In this document: one piece after another, positions 12,401 to 24,400 of the stretch | Layout of the letters: every line of letters begins with the position of its first letter | Numbering within the stretch: position 1 is the stretch's first letter | From: Prunella strophiata | Lineage: Eukaryota > Chordata > Aves > Passeriformes > Prunellidae | Assembly: GCA_036583965.1 (NCBI GenBank) | Contig: JAZBQD010000034.1 | Span: 6,841,476-6,905,475 of the forward strand | Direction: 5' to 3' | DNA: 64,000 nt | Translations under genes and position numbers: made by a program | Notes under the pieces: model-generated | Told to the model about the DNA's origin: nothing | What the model saw: the letters and a program-made list of their open reading frames with translations, nothing else | The model's database searches: none

Positions 12401-15400
12401 CAAAAAACCAAGGGAGTGGTGGAGAGGTGGACAGGAATGTGAACTCCTTGGGAAAGGTGAGGTGAAGCACCACTGCCAAAGCCAGTTTTATTGGTGATGG
12501 CATCTTGTCTGCTGCCTCTGACCTGCTGCCCAGGGCGCTTCCTCGTCTGCAGCGTGGGAAAGAGCCCTGCAAGGGGAGCAGGGCAAACGTGCCCAGCCTT
12601 GGGAAGAGTATGAAGCCTTTGTGCCATCCACTGAGCATAAAAGAAACCAAAATTCCTGGTGGCTCCTCCCAGGCAATCACTGCACCCCCAGTGTGTGCCT
12701 GACCCAGAGCCCTGGCTAGAGGAGGATGCCTGCCTGTTTATAAGGCACCATTGGAATCTGGCAAATATTTAATAGCAAGGTTGGCACATGTGAGCTCTGA
12801 CTAGGGCAGGGTGTGGGAATAGGCTGGCTCTAATTGTCCCTTGTTTATCTTGTTGATGCACCTGTGGTTTCTTTTAGCCATAGCTGTTTTTCTAGATAGC
12901 AGGTCTTTATGTGGAGGGAGCTGTCCTTTTAGCCTTGGGTTTTTATTCTAGATGGGAGCAAATTGGTTTCCATCAGATAGTGTTGGTTGTGGTGATCGAT
13001 TTATTTATTTTTTTACATCTGGTTAAGCAGGGTAGCTTTCTCGCTCTTGTGTGTCTGGACAAATTAAAGGCTTTGTAAGACATAGCTGTCCTAAGGGAGA
13101 TCTTTTTTTTTAGACATCTGACTTGCCAAAGTGTGGTCCTGAAGGCAGCAGGACAGTTTTACAGCATCAGGAAGAGACCTACACTGAATTTCTTTGTTAA
13201 GCCATAGATTTTCTGTCTGGCTTTTGGCAAGTAATTTTCTAGGCTTGACTTCCCCATCTGCAGAGCTGGGATAAGCTATCAAGCCATCTCCTCTACATGG
13301 TGTGAGAAGAAAAATGTATTACAGATCACATAAAAGATAAGGTTGTAAGTGCTGCATAAATGGACCTGAGGACCTCACATGTTCCATGTGTTTCCTATGC
13401 TCCAGACTTGCCCTGAAAGTTATAGGAAGGCTGTTCAGAGAAAAGTATAGGCCAGGCTGAAATGCTTAAGCAGGCTTTGCTACAAAAGCCTTTTGTGAAA
13501 TAGAGTGCTTTGGTTCAATTAACACATAACATCATGTTAAGTGGAAGGTAAAAACACCCACCTCTTACTCTGCTCATGTACCTGGCAGTAGGAGGTATTC
13601 AAGGATTATATTTTCTTATGCCTGCAGCTTCATTTTTTTACTGTGCATGGATTTTAAAATTCTTTAATTTTAGTAGCGCGATCTCTCACGAGAGATGGGA
13701 AAACTGACTTGCTCATTTAAAATTCACTGAAATTGTGTATTTTATACTTAGAGCAGAGCTTAGGTCCTTTGGGCAGGCTCTTGCATGTGTTATCTGTTAG
13801 AAATAGCAACAAGGCTACCCTGGGTGCAAAAGACAGATCTGCTGATCTAAACACACGGATTTTGTTTTATGCAGCATGTTATGGTTTTCCACCGAGTTAT
13901 GCCTCGAGGAAGCAAAGTAACATTTGAAATGCAATTCATTGGGTGGATAATCCTTTGTGGATTTGTGGGAGATGTGCCTCTCTGGGTTGACATGGATATG
14001 CTGACATGCTTTTGGTGTTTGCACAGGATGAGTGTCGGGAGTTTCGGGATCTGTTCAACAGAGGGAAACTTTCCTGCACCAGGGAGAACGACCCTGTCAG
14101 AGATGCCTCTGGGAAGCAGCACAGCAATAAGTGCATCATGTGTGCAGAGAAGTTGTGAGTAAAGGAAAGGAGAGGAGCGTGGGAAACCTCTCCTCCCTGG
14201 AGCACCCTGGTATTCACTTTCTCATCTCTCTTCTCTTCCAGCAAAAGGGAGAATGAGCGGAAGTTATCTAAAAACAGACAAGGAAAAGATAAGGTGAGAT
14301 TAAAGTATTAGGCAGGTCAATATGGAACTTTATTGGATTTTCACCCAAGACAGAGAAGAGGGCAATGTTATTCTACTCTGTTGCTCTTTCTCCTCTGACT
14401 TAATTTTGAGATCCACTTCCCTTACGCTCCTTATTTCTTATTCATGCTCTTGAAACCCTCAAGTGAACAACTTGTGCCTGAATATTATGGTCTGCCTCAC
14501 TGACCTGTGGATCTAGGGACAGGCAAATCCTGACAGAGCAGGAAGCCAGGTGTGCTGTGCTGTCCCAAATTTCAGCTCGTGGGTGGAGAGGTCAGTTCTG
14601 CTGAGGCTGCTAATTAGGTGGAAAAGGAAAATGTGTGAAAACCCCTCAATCTGAACTCTGCACAGCTTAAGAGGTCATTGTGTTCTGGGAGATGTCAGCT
14701 CTGCACTATCTCCAGGCCTGTAGGCTCAGTTTTAGCTTTTTTTTTTGTTGGAAACTTTGTTCTCATGGAGCTGTGACTTGCACCTTTTCCCTGGCATCCT
14801 GCAGCCTCCATGTTGCTGTGCACTGATGCTTTGCTGGCAAAAGCAGCCCAGTAAAGGGGGAAATGGTTGCTTTCCACCACTTTCCTCTTGATTCCTGCTA
14901 TGGTAGGGACTGGAGCGGCCCCCTTAAGCTTCAGTCTTGGGGATAATCCTGTTTTAGTGCTTTTTCTAATGACTTTGGCACCAAAAAATAGAAGTGTAAG
15001 TGAAATGTGCTGATGGCAAAGCTGGGAGGCAGTATCAGCAGAGGAGGATCAGCAGATCACTCAAGACTAATTGGATAGTGCTGAGGCCTGGAGTAATAGA
15101 AACAAGATAAAATGTAATGGCAGTGCAAGATCATACAGTCAGTGCTTAACAAGAATTCCTACTCATTGGCTAGAAGTGACAAAGGATAAGAAAGCCCCAG
15201 ATTTATTAGTGGGTCAGGGATGTTACAGGCCATGAAAAAGGCAAATGCACAACTCAGGCATACTCAGTGAGATTTTTGCAGCAGAGGTCAGGCCTGAACA
15301 GGGCTCCAGAAATGCTGGCTCAAAGAGAAAATGTTTCAGAGAGGCTCTTAGGGGAAGGCAGATCTGTCTGCAGAGGATTAGGCTGAGCTGGGCTGGTCCC

Positions 15401-18400
15401 AGGGAACAAGGAGAGCTTTTTGGGAGGGGAAAGCATTGCCTGAACTGAGCAGGGGTGTGAGCTGGTAGTGGGGAGAAGCAGTGAAGCTTGTGGGGAGCCT
15501 CTCTGGAGTGGGTGCAACACTGATTTCTGATGGGACAATGCTTTATGGCTGTTGGCACAGCAGGAGAGGCTCGTCCAGGGCCAGATCATCTCTGCTACCT
15601 GTGGCTGGGGTGGCTCTAGGGAAATGTGGGGCTTTGTACTCAGAGTGGTTTGCCAGCATTGCCCTCGTGGGAAAGCTGAGGAGCTGGAGGCTGGGGTGTC
15701 CAGGGTGGGGTGGCAGAACAACACTGGGGAAACCCTCCCCTGGCAGAGAGGATGAGGTGTTGTAAACTTTGAGCAAAGCAAAGGGTGAGGCCAGTGACCT
15801 GCCAGGGACCTTGATGTGAGCTAACAAAACTGTGCACAAAATGGGCAGAAAATTGCAAGTGTTAAAAGCTGCTTTTAAAAAGAAAAGGGTAAGCGGAAGT
15901 CACTTCCTCATCCTTTGTACTTGCTGTTTGGAACTGCCTATTGCAGTGTGTGAAATAGTTGAAATTAGGGGGGACTGAATGTTTCCATCTGTGTTACATA
16001 ACAGGGGCAGGTTAACACAGTTTCTGTACAGCAGTTTTGAACAAGGAACAAATTAATCATCCACTCTCCAAACAACCTTCCTGTGCTCGTGGGCTATTAA
16101 GTGTGTTTGCATTGTGCTTTTATGTTTTAACTGCTGCTTCTTGATTGACATGTCCCAAAGTGTGGCTGGTTTGGAGGATCCTACGCTCTCTGTAAAGAAA
16201 ATTATCTTGAGCTACAATCTGGGAAAAGGCTGTAGCTGTGTATTAAGGATGTTGGGAGAAAAGGGAGTGACTTCATTGCCGTATCGGTCACATCACTGGC
16301 ATGCTTTGGATAGCCCAGCCAGGAGAATAATAATTAGTGGGACCACACTAGAAAACTCCCAACACGTGCTGTGCAGGCAGAAGGACCCGGAATTCTTCTG
16401 ACTCACCCCTCTGTTTATATGCTAAGTGGCTGGTACTGCACACCCTCTCCTCTCACCCCCACCCAGACTCTCCTGTGATGCATTTGTGATGCTTTCCTGG
16501 CAGGAAAACCCCAGGTTTCTAAGGATCTGATCAATCAGGCAAGGAGGACAGAGTGCCCTAACCCTGCCCTCCTTCCGCAGGATGACTGCAGCGAGTTCCG
16601 CTCCCAGTTCGAAGCTGGCGGCCGCCTGTCCTGCACCAGGGAGAACGCCCCAGTCCGGGATGCCTCGGGCAGGCAGCACACCAACAAGTGCCTCATGTGT
16701 GCTGAGAAGTTGTGAGTAGCCTTTGCTCTAAGCAGCAGCAGCAAAGAGGGAAAGCTCTGGCTGCAGAAGTGCAGCTTCGGCCTGTGGAGCTGCATCTGGG
16801 CAGTGCCTGACTCCCCCTCCAAGAGATGCTCTGGCAGTAGGGCTCCCCTTCCCCTTCCCTTTCAGCCCTAAGGGCACAAGGGCAGGTGAGAAGCAGTGTG
16901 GAGTAGAGGAGGAGAAGCAAGGGTGACAGAGAGCAGCCCCTTTCCCAGGGGACTGTCAGGCACAGGCAGCTCCTGGGGAGTTTCCCATGTGTGTACTTTG
17001 CCTTCCAGGTGCTCTCTCTCTCTCTAGTCCCATAGAGCATAGGCAGAGGCAGACCTGATATGAAAGCAGCCACTGGGAACCAGGATGTAGCATACAGTGG
17101 GAATTTTGAGGAGAAAGGGAGAAGCCTTCAGGGTGGGAGTTAGGAACAGGACCACCAGGAAGAGGGACTGTGGATGGGGAGGTGGGACCTAGTACTATGG
17201 CACTGGCTTACACTGACACTGGCCCTGGGTGCTGGTGGCACTCACACTACCATAGCACTCCATTTTTTTTCTCTTTTTCCCTTCTTCCAGCAAAAAGGAA
17301 GCTCAAAGAGGGGGTGGAACTCTCCAGCGTAACAAATTGCCTGGTTCAGAGAGGACAAAGCAGGTGAGATGGAGCTTGGAGCCTGTGCAGAACTCAGAAA
17401 GGGTCTGGTGAGAGTCTGTGGGATCAGGATGGCCAGGGGACTGCCTGTGGTCAGCCTGGGGTGATCAAGGTGTTTAGGATTCTGTAGCCAGCTAATCATG
17501 GGGGAGAAGCTTTTGTATTGCAAAGCCTCTCTCATTTGTGGGATGGACCTGGGTGTGAGCATACAAGCTGGACATGCTTGCAGCTGACAGAACTGCCCCT
17601 CTCACTTTCCCAGCGCTGTGATGCTGTATGAGAGATAAAGGGCAGGTTCAGACTCCCCACAATCCTATAAACCCTTGGATGATAACATTTGGTGGGTATG
17701 GAGTGCCTCAAACCTGCTACTTGAAGAGCAGAATTCTTTGGGTCTGGGAGGATGAGGGGGCAGGGCTTTAGCTTTGCAGCTTCCCAAGTCACATGAAAGT
17801 TGTTTCTGTGGTTGTTGAGTGTGTTCTGCCCCTTTTGCAGAAGAACTGTGGTGGTTCACGGCAGGGTGTAAACGAGAGGCGTCCCTTCTCCTCGGGCAGA
17901 GGGTGAGTTCAGCAGCACCTGGGCTGGTGGCCTGTCCCCACACACACCCCCAGTCCTGGCACTGCCTTCTGCCCCCTTCCATGTACGTGTGTTTTTTAGG
18001 GGTGGTTAGGGAGATTAATTGGAGCAAGAATGGCTGGACAGCACAGGAGCAGCATGGCCTGGGGTGGAGCAGAGCACGTTGTGTTGTTTGGTGCTCACTG
18101 CAGCTCTTCCCATGGGCTGAGCTGGTGATGGGGAAGAGGCACACACTGGGGCACGTCTCTCATGCAACCATTCTGGCCTTGATGTTCTGTGTGTGAAGCA
18201 CCAGTGATTGCTGTGCTCAGAATCCCTCTCAGGACACTCTGTCCAGCAAAGTCTGTCTCCTGGCAGTGCACACGTGTGTGCCTGGCCCTGGCTCAAAGGC
18301 AGTGCCTGGTGCACCACGTGCTTTCTGGGCACTGCTCAGGCAGGAGCTGTTTGTTTTGTAGCTGTTTGCCCTGAGCAGGACTCAGCTGCTTTTCCTGGGG

Positions 18401-21400
18401 CATGCTGAGATTTCTTACTTTTGCCTGGTGCAATTTCTTCATGTCCCCCTTCCATCAAGTGCTGGCAGCAGACACAGGGCTGCAGAGCCCTGGGGTGGTG
18501 GTGCTGTCAGACTGAGCACAGGGCAAGGCTGTGTCCTGCTGTTGGCCTCCTCCCTTTCAGTGCCTGGGGGGCTTCTCCTCTCCCTCTCCTCTCCTCTCCT
18601 GTGGGTGGGTGGATGCCATAGTGCAGGCAGCCCTGCAGGAGCCGTGGGGGTCTGCAGGCAGGGTGGGTTTGCACTCTGCTCCCCCTGTTTGGAGGAGATG
18701 GTGCTGAGCTCTCTCTCTGCTCTCTCTGCCAGCCCTCAAGCCCAGCGTGGCAGGAACTGCAGCCGCCCGCCGGGCCGCACGGCACAGAGCAGGGACAGCC
18801 ACCAGGAGCCCACGGTAAATCCTCCTCCTGCCCCTCGGGGGCAGCTGTGGGGGCACAGATGGGGCTCCTGCCCCTCGGGAGCAGCTGTAGGGGCACAGAT
18901 GGGGCAGCTTTGGGGGCACAGATGGGGCTCCTGCCCCCCTTGGGTGGCAGCTGTGGGGGCACAGATGGGGCTCCTGCCCCTCGGGGGCAGCTGTGGGGGC
19001 ACAGATGGGGCTCCTGCTGCTCGGGGGCAGCTGTGGGGGCACAGATGGGGCAGCTGTGGGGGCACAGATGGGGCTCCTGCCCCCCTCAGAGAGCAGCTGT
19101 GGGGGCACAGATGGGGCTCCTGTCCCCCTCGGGGGCAGCTGTGGGGGCACAGATGGGGCTCCTGCTGCTCGGGGGCAGCTGTGGGGGCACAGATGGGGCT
19201 CCTGCTGCTCGGGGGCAGCTGTGGGGGCACAGATGGGGCAGCTGTGGGGGCACAGATGGGGCTCCTGCCCCCCTCAGAGAGCAGCAGTGGGGGCACAGAT
19301 GGGGCTCCTGTCCCCCTCGGGGGCAGCTGTGGGGGCACAGATGGGGCTCCTGCTGCTCGGGGGCAGCTGTGGGGGCACAGATGGGGCTCCTGCTGCTCGG
19401 GGGCAGCTGTGGGGGCACAGATGGGGCAGCTGTGGGGGCACAGATGGGGCAGCTGTGGGGGCACAGATGGGGCTCCTGCCCCCCTGGGGGCAGCTGTGGG
19501 GGCACAGGTGGGGCTCCTGTCCCCCTCGGGGGCAGCTGTGGGGGCACACATGGGGCTCCTGCCCCCCTCAGAGAGCAGCTGTGGGGGCACAGATGGGGCT
19601 CCTGCTGCTCGGGGGCAGCTGTGGGGGCACACATGGGGCTCCTGCCCCTCGGGGGCAGCTGTGGGGGCACACATGGGGCTCCTGCCCCTCGGGGGCAGCT
19701 GTGGGGGCACACATGGGGCTCCTGCCCCTCGGGGGCAGCTGTGGGGGCACAAATGGGGACCTCTCCCATGGGGTGCTCCTCTACTGGTTCTGAGCCACCC
19801 CTGCTCCTTTCCCAGCAGCTTTTCCTGCTCTTGCTTTAACCCTGGAGCTTTTCACTTGGCCCCATGTCCTTGGAAGGGTTTGAATGAGAGAAAGTGTCTG
19901 TAACCTGCTGAAAGCTCCTGTATTACCTGGAGGGAAGGGTTTGGCTCCTTGTGGAAGCCCCCCAGCTGTGGGGGTGTGGGTGTTGAGCTCAGGCTGGAAT
20001 CCTGCCCCACATGTAGCCAAATTAGGGTAAAGAGTGCTACCTCCCCATGCTGAGATCAAGGCCATGGTCAGAGCAGGGTGGTGGAGGTGACCAGGGGATG
20101 AGGACAAGTTTGGCAGAAGCAAGGAGTGCTAAAGGGGGAAACACTGAGTGGTAGATGACAACTGTGTATGGAATACTGTAGGAGGAAGGTGGGGGTGTCT
20201 GCTCGCCCTTCTCATGAGAAGAAAATGGAATAGTTCCAACAAAGCTAAAAGTGGAAAATGTGAACTAATAAGAGAAAATAAGTTACTGTAAAAAGGGTGA
20301 CTAAACTGTGGATCTCGCTATCACAGGGTGTTGTCTAGAGGTAGGATGGTTTAAAAAATACCTGATGTTTTAATTCCTCCAGACTTTTCATCCAGTAATT
20401 TAAATAACATTCTGGAAGAGATAGGAAATGTGTTTCTATGGATTTGGAGGGATCTTACTACCAACTGCCTTAACTCTCTCTGAAGCCTCTGCCACTAACC
20501 ACTTCAAGAGAATTTGAGTTAAAAACCCAAAAGGTAGTTCAGGTGCTGCAATTTTGATGCATTCCAGAGGAAGCATTAGGTGTAATAAGGCCAGTCTGCT
20601 TCAGGGCTTAGTGGTATTTCCTGGTAGCACCGGAGGGGGAGTGGATGCTGATGAGCCTGACAGACCAGAGGTGATTCAGGGAGCAGATCTGCTCCTCTCC
20701 TCTTTCCAGGGCCACTTGAGGGTTTTGTCTCCGACAATTCCCAGAGCCAAAGGAGTGGTGGCACTGGCTGCTGGCACCTGTGCTGTGTGGGGCTGCTGGT
20801 GGGGTGGCCTCCTGCCCTGGGCTGTGGTGCAGGCAGCAATGTCTGGTGCGTAGGAAGGCATCCAGCAGAGGATTGCAAAGGTCAGCATTGTCTGCTCTCA
20901 CGTCACTGATAATTACCCAGATGAGGGAGGAAGCAGCACATTATGGAAATTAGCAAGTGACGTTTAACCAGCAGGTGCTATCACAGCACCCCAACACCAC
21001 CAAAACCTCCCCCTGTGCTGCCTGGCATGAAATCCTCCTACCCTGGGGTGCTCCCTGCTGCTGATAAACCATCACTTTTGTGCTAAATGCTGCATCTCCA
21101 GGCGGAGGGGGAACTGGAATGTTCTCTGACCCATCGCCCCAAATGCTCCATCTCCAGGTGGAGGGGGAACTGGAATGTTCTCTCAGACCCATCGCCCCAA
21201 ATGATGCATCTCCAGGTGGAGGGGGAACTGGAATGTTCTCTCAGACCCATCGCACCGTTTGCAGCGCATTTTGTAGCACCGGAGAAAGGGGCCGGGAGCC
21301 CTTCAGTCGCTTCTTCGTCTCGGTCTTTTTTTCGGTTCCTGGGGCTGAGGAAGGGGCTGTGCGTGCCAGGGAACAGGCTGTGCTATCCCTGACCTCTGCT

Positions 21401-24400
21401 GTCGGGAATCTGCTATGACCGTGCGAACACCCGCTCCGCTCCGAGGGTGCGAGAGGCTTTTTGGGGGCATCCCTGAAGGTCACTCCTCGTTCTGCCGGTG
21501 TGTGCTGGCTGTGCCGCGTGTGGTTTGTAGGGAACACTGTGCCTGGCTGTTCCCGTTGCCGTGCTCGGGAGGAAGCAGGAGGGCACCCCTCGTTAGTCAT
21601 TGCCTTTTCTCGTGCCTCTCGGCGCGGTGGGCGGCAGCAGCGCTGCGTGCCGCACCGCCCGCGGGCAGCGCCAGCCTGCTCCAGGCGCTCTTCCTCCGAT
21701 TGGGCCAATGGGCTTCATCTCAAGTCCTTGGAGATAAATGGTGTCAGCATACTGATAAGGAAGGCTAGGTACAGGTAGAAGATGGATGCACTTTGAGAGA
21801 AATAAACCTTGCCCTGGTCTGTAGTGTTGGGGTGGGTGGGTGAGTGTGGACGGAGGGCTCTGTCCCCCAAAGCTTGGCTGGCTGCTCCAAGAGACATGAT
21901 GTCTTTCCAAGTGTGGCCTGGGTGGATGTGATACAGGACAGAGGGGCCCCAAGCAAGGCTTGGTTTGTGAGCACCTTCAGGTCACGTAAAGGAGGGTCTA
22001 GTAAGTGAACCATCACCAAATGTGATTTCTTTCTCTCTTCAGCTGGACTGTGATCGAATTCTGCATGGGGTAAAGGGTGGAAGGATTTTCTGCAGCGAAT
22101 CCTCACAACCAATCTGTGGCACTGATGGGAAAACATACAAAAATGAATGTGACTTGTGTTCAGCTGCCATGTGAGTAGGCGGAGAGATTTCAGTAATACA
22201 GGGCCATCCACCATTCCCGAGTGTCTTTTGCAGAACAGTGTTTGTTTTGATACATCATGACTCACTATCAAGTGTGTCCTTGGTGCTTTGCTGTTAAGCA
22301 AACATAGATCAAAATGCCTGAGATTAATCTGATGACAGCTAATTAAGATACACAAGTTGCCAGGGTCCCCTATTCCCTATCTGCCCAATCATGGAACTGT
22401 TTGGGGAGTAATAAATGCCATCACATTGGAAGTAGCATCAAAGCATTAAGGAGCCCACAGAGGACTGTCACGCTGGCAGCTGAGAGCTGTGGCATTGCAA
22501 GTGAATAATGAGCAATGTCTTGTCCTCCCTTTGCAGGAGAGCTTCAAACTTCATCACGGTAAACTATCGAGGCGAGTGCCGAGAGCCTGCCCCTGCAGTG
22601 GTAAGCAGCAAACCACAGCTGGGCTGCCAAACATCAATCTCTGCCTTTCCCCTGGTGGAAATTCCCCTGTGGTGACCTGATCCAGGCAGCCACAATAGGC
22701 AGTGAGCAATGAGGAGTGGCTGGCATTCACCAGCTGCCCACTGTGCCCTTCAGCAGGAGCTGGGTGTCCACACTGGGACCTGGCTGGCAGGTTAACAGAG
22801 TTAGTTTGTTCCTTCAGGTAACAGTGGGCTAATTAAAGGCATGCTCTCCAGCTGCTCTTCAGCCACGTTGGCTGGGAGGGAAGAGAGGCATTGAAGCTCC
22901 TATTTCTGTTCTGTTTTGTTCCTGGAGTGGAATGATGCTGAGAGGTGAAGAAAAGAAAGTGCCTCTTGGCTGTGTGTAGCATCCCACTTTACTCCCAGTG
23001 CCTGCTGGGGAGCCAGCCTGGCCTCTGCACCTGTGACAGGATCATTAGAGCCCCAGGAATGGATGGTCACAGTCCAGATGTTTAAATACAGGTTGAGGAT
23101 CAGATTTAATGCATAACCTGGGCATAGTCTCCATGTGTTGCCTAGGCTGTGTGGTAGGAGTGTGATGTGTCTGGGAAAACAGCTGACTTTCTTCCTGGCA
23201 CTTTGATGGAGCTGGAAAGACCAGAACTGTATAAACCATAAAAGGCTTGTTCCCTAAATAATATCCAGGGAGATGGTTGGGAAACTAAGATTATTCACTA
23301 GGTGGCACACTTTTGGGAAAGGTCTTGAGCCTTGACATCTTGTGCAATCCCTCAGAGCAGATGAGTTAAACATTTCTTAGCTGTGCTTTGTCTTTCTACC
23401 AGTGGAAGCTGGACAGCCTCCAGCTCTTGGATTTGCAGCCAGTGTCTCCCAGTTTGTGACTCTGTGCACGGGATGTCCTGTAGCACCTGGGGAGGACTGT
23501 CCTCGTTGGCACAAACTGTTGAGAAACTGAATCTTCATCCCCAGGGAAATAGATTGATTCCCACTCTAAACCTGTAGAGAATCCAAATATTTGGCATGCC
23601 AAAGAGATTTCTGGGAAGTTTTGGGTGGGAGCATTGGCTTCTGAGCATGGGTGTGGTATCCATGTGTTTGCAGGCACAGTGGGATGTGGTGTCTGAGAGA
23701 ACCATAATGTCATTCCATGCCTTCCTCTGCTCAGTGCCAGGACACCAGCAGATCCCCCAAACACAGCAAACCTGGCTCCTTTCCCCTTCTTCTCTAAAGC
23801 AGCAGGGTGCTCTAAACTTTGCTTAAAGTCAAAGAAATTACAGTGCAGAGAGAAATATTTTTGCCTGTGACAGTACTGGAGGCTTCTGTGTCTCAGTCTT
23901 GAGGGAGATGGAGCTGCTGTTGGCCTGTGGGTCCAGGGAGATGAGGCACTACAAGAGCCTGTTAGGGACTGTGTCCAAGACAGAATGAGACTGGATACAA
24001 CGTGGCAACTGAAAAATAGAGAGGATTCCCAAAAAAACTGTGCTTGGTCTGGAATTCCTTACTGTCTCACTGAGCTGTTACAGCTCTCAAGCCCTTGCAA
24101 TAAGAGGGTAGATGCCATTTACTGGAAGTCAGAGAGCTTGCAGCTGTGTTAAGTATTCCAAGGAGAGATGGATGCAATTAGAAGTCAAAGTGATAAGCTT
24201 TTTTTTCTTGAGGCAAGAAAAGCTAAAGCCCCCCTGCACAATGATTTATTCTTTATGTTTATTAAGTCACCTGAAGAATCTGGCTGGAAATTTATGGGAG
24301 CTTATAAACAATGTACAGAGCGATGTTATTTTCAGCACTAAAATTCATGCTCACTTGCAGTATAATGAATTTTTCTTTCTGCTGAAGATTCAGGCACTCA

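Noticed and set aside
18428..19903. Open frames of 491, 338, 330, 266 and 227 codons on both strands
   Set aside because: All lie in the G-rich minisatellite, whose units lack stops. They are repeats of the same short peptide with no splice or start context. Only 18733-18814 in this span is treated as coding.
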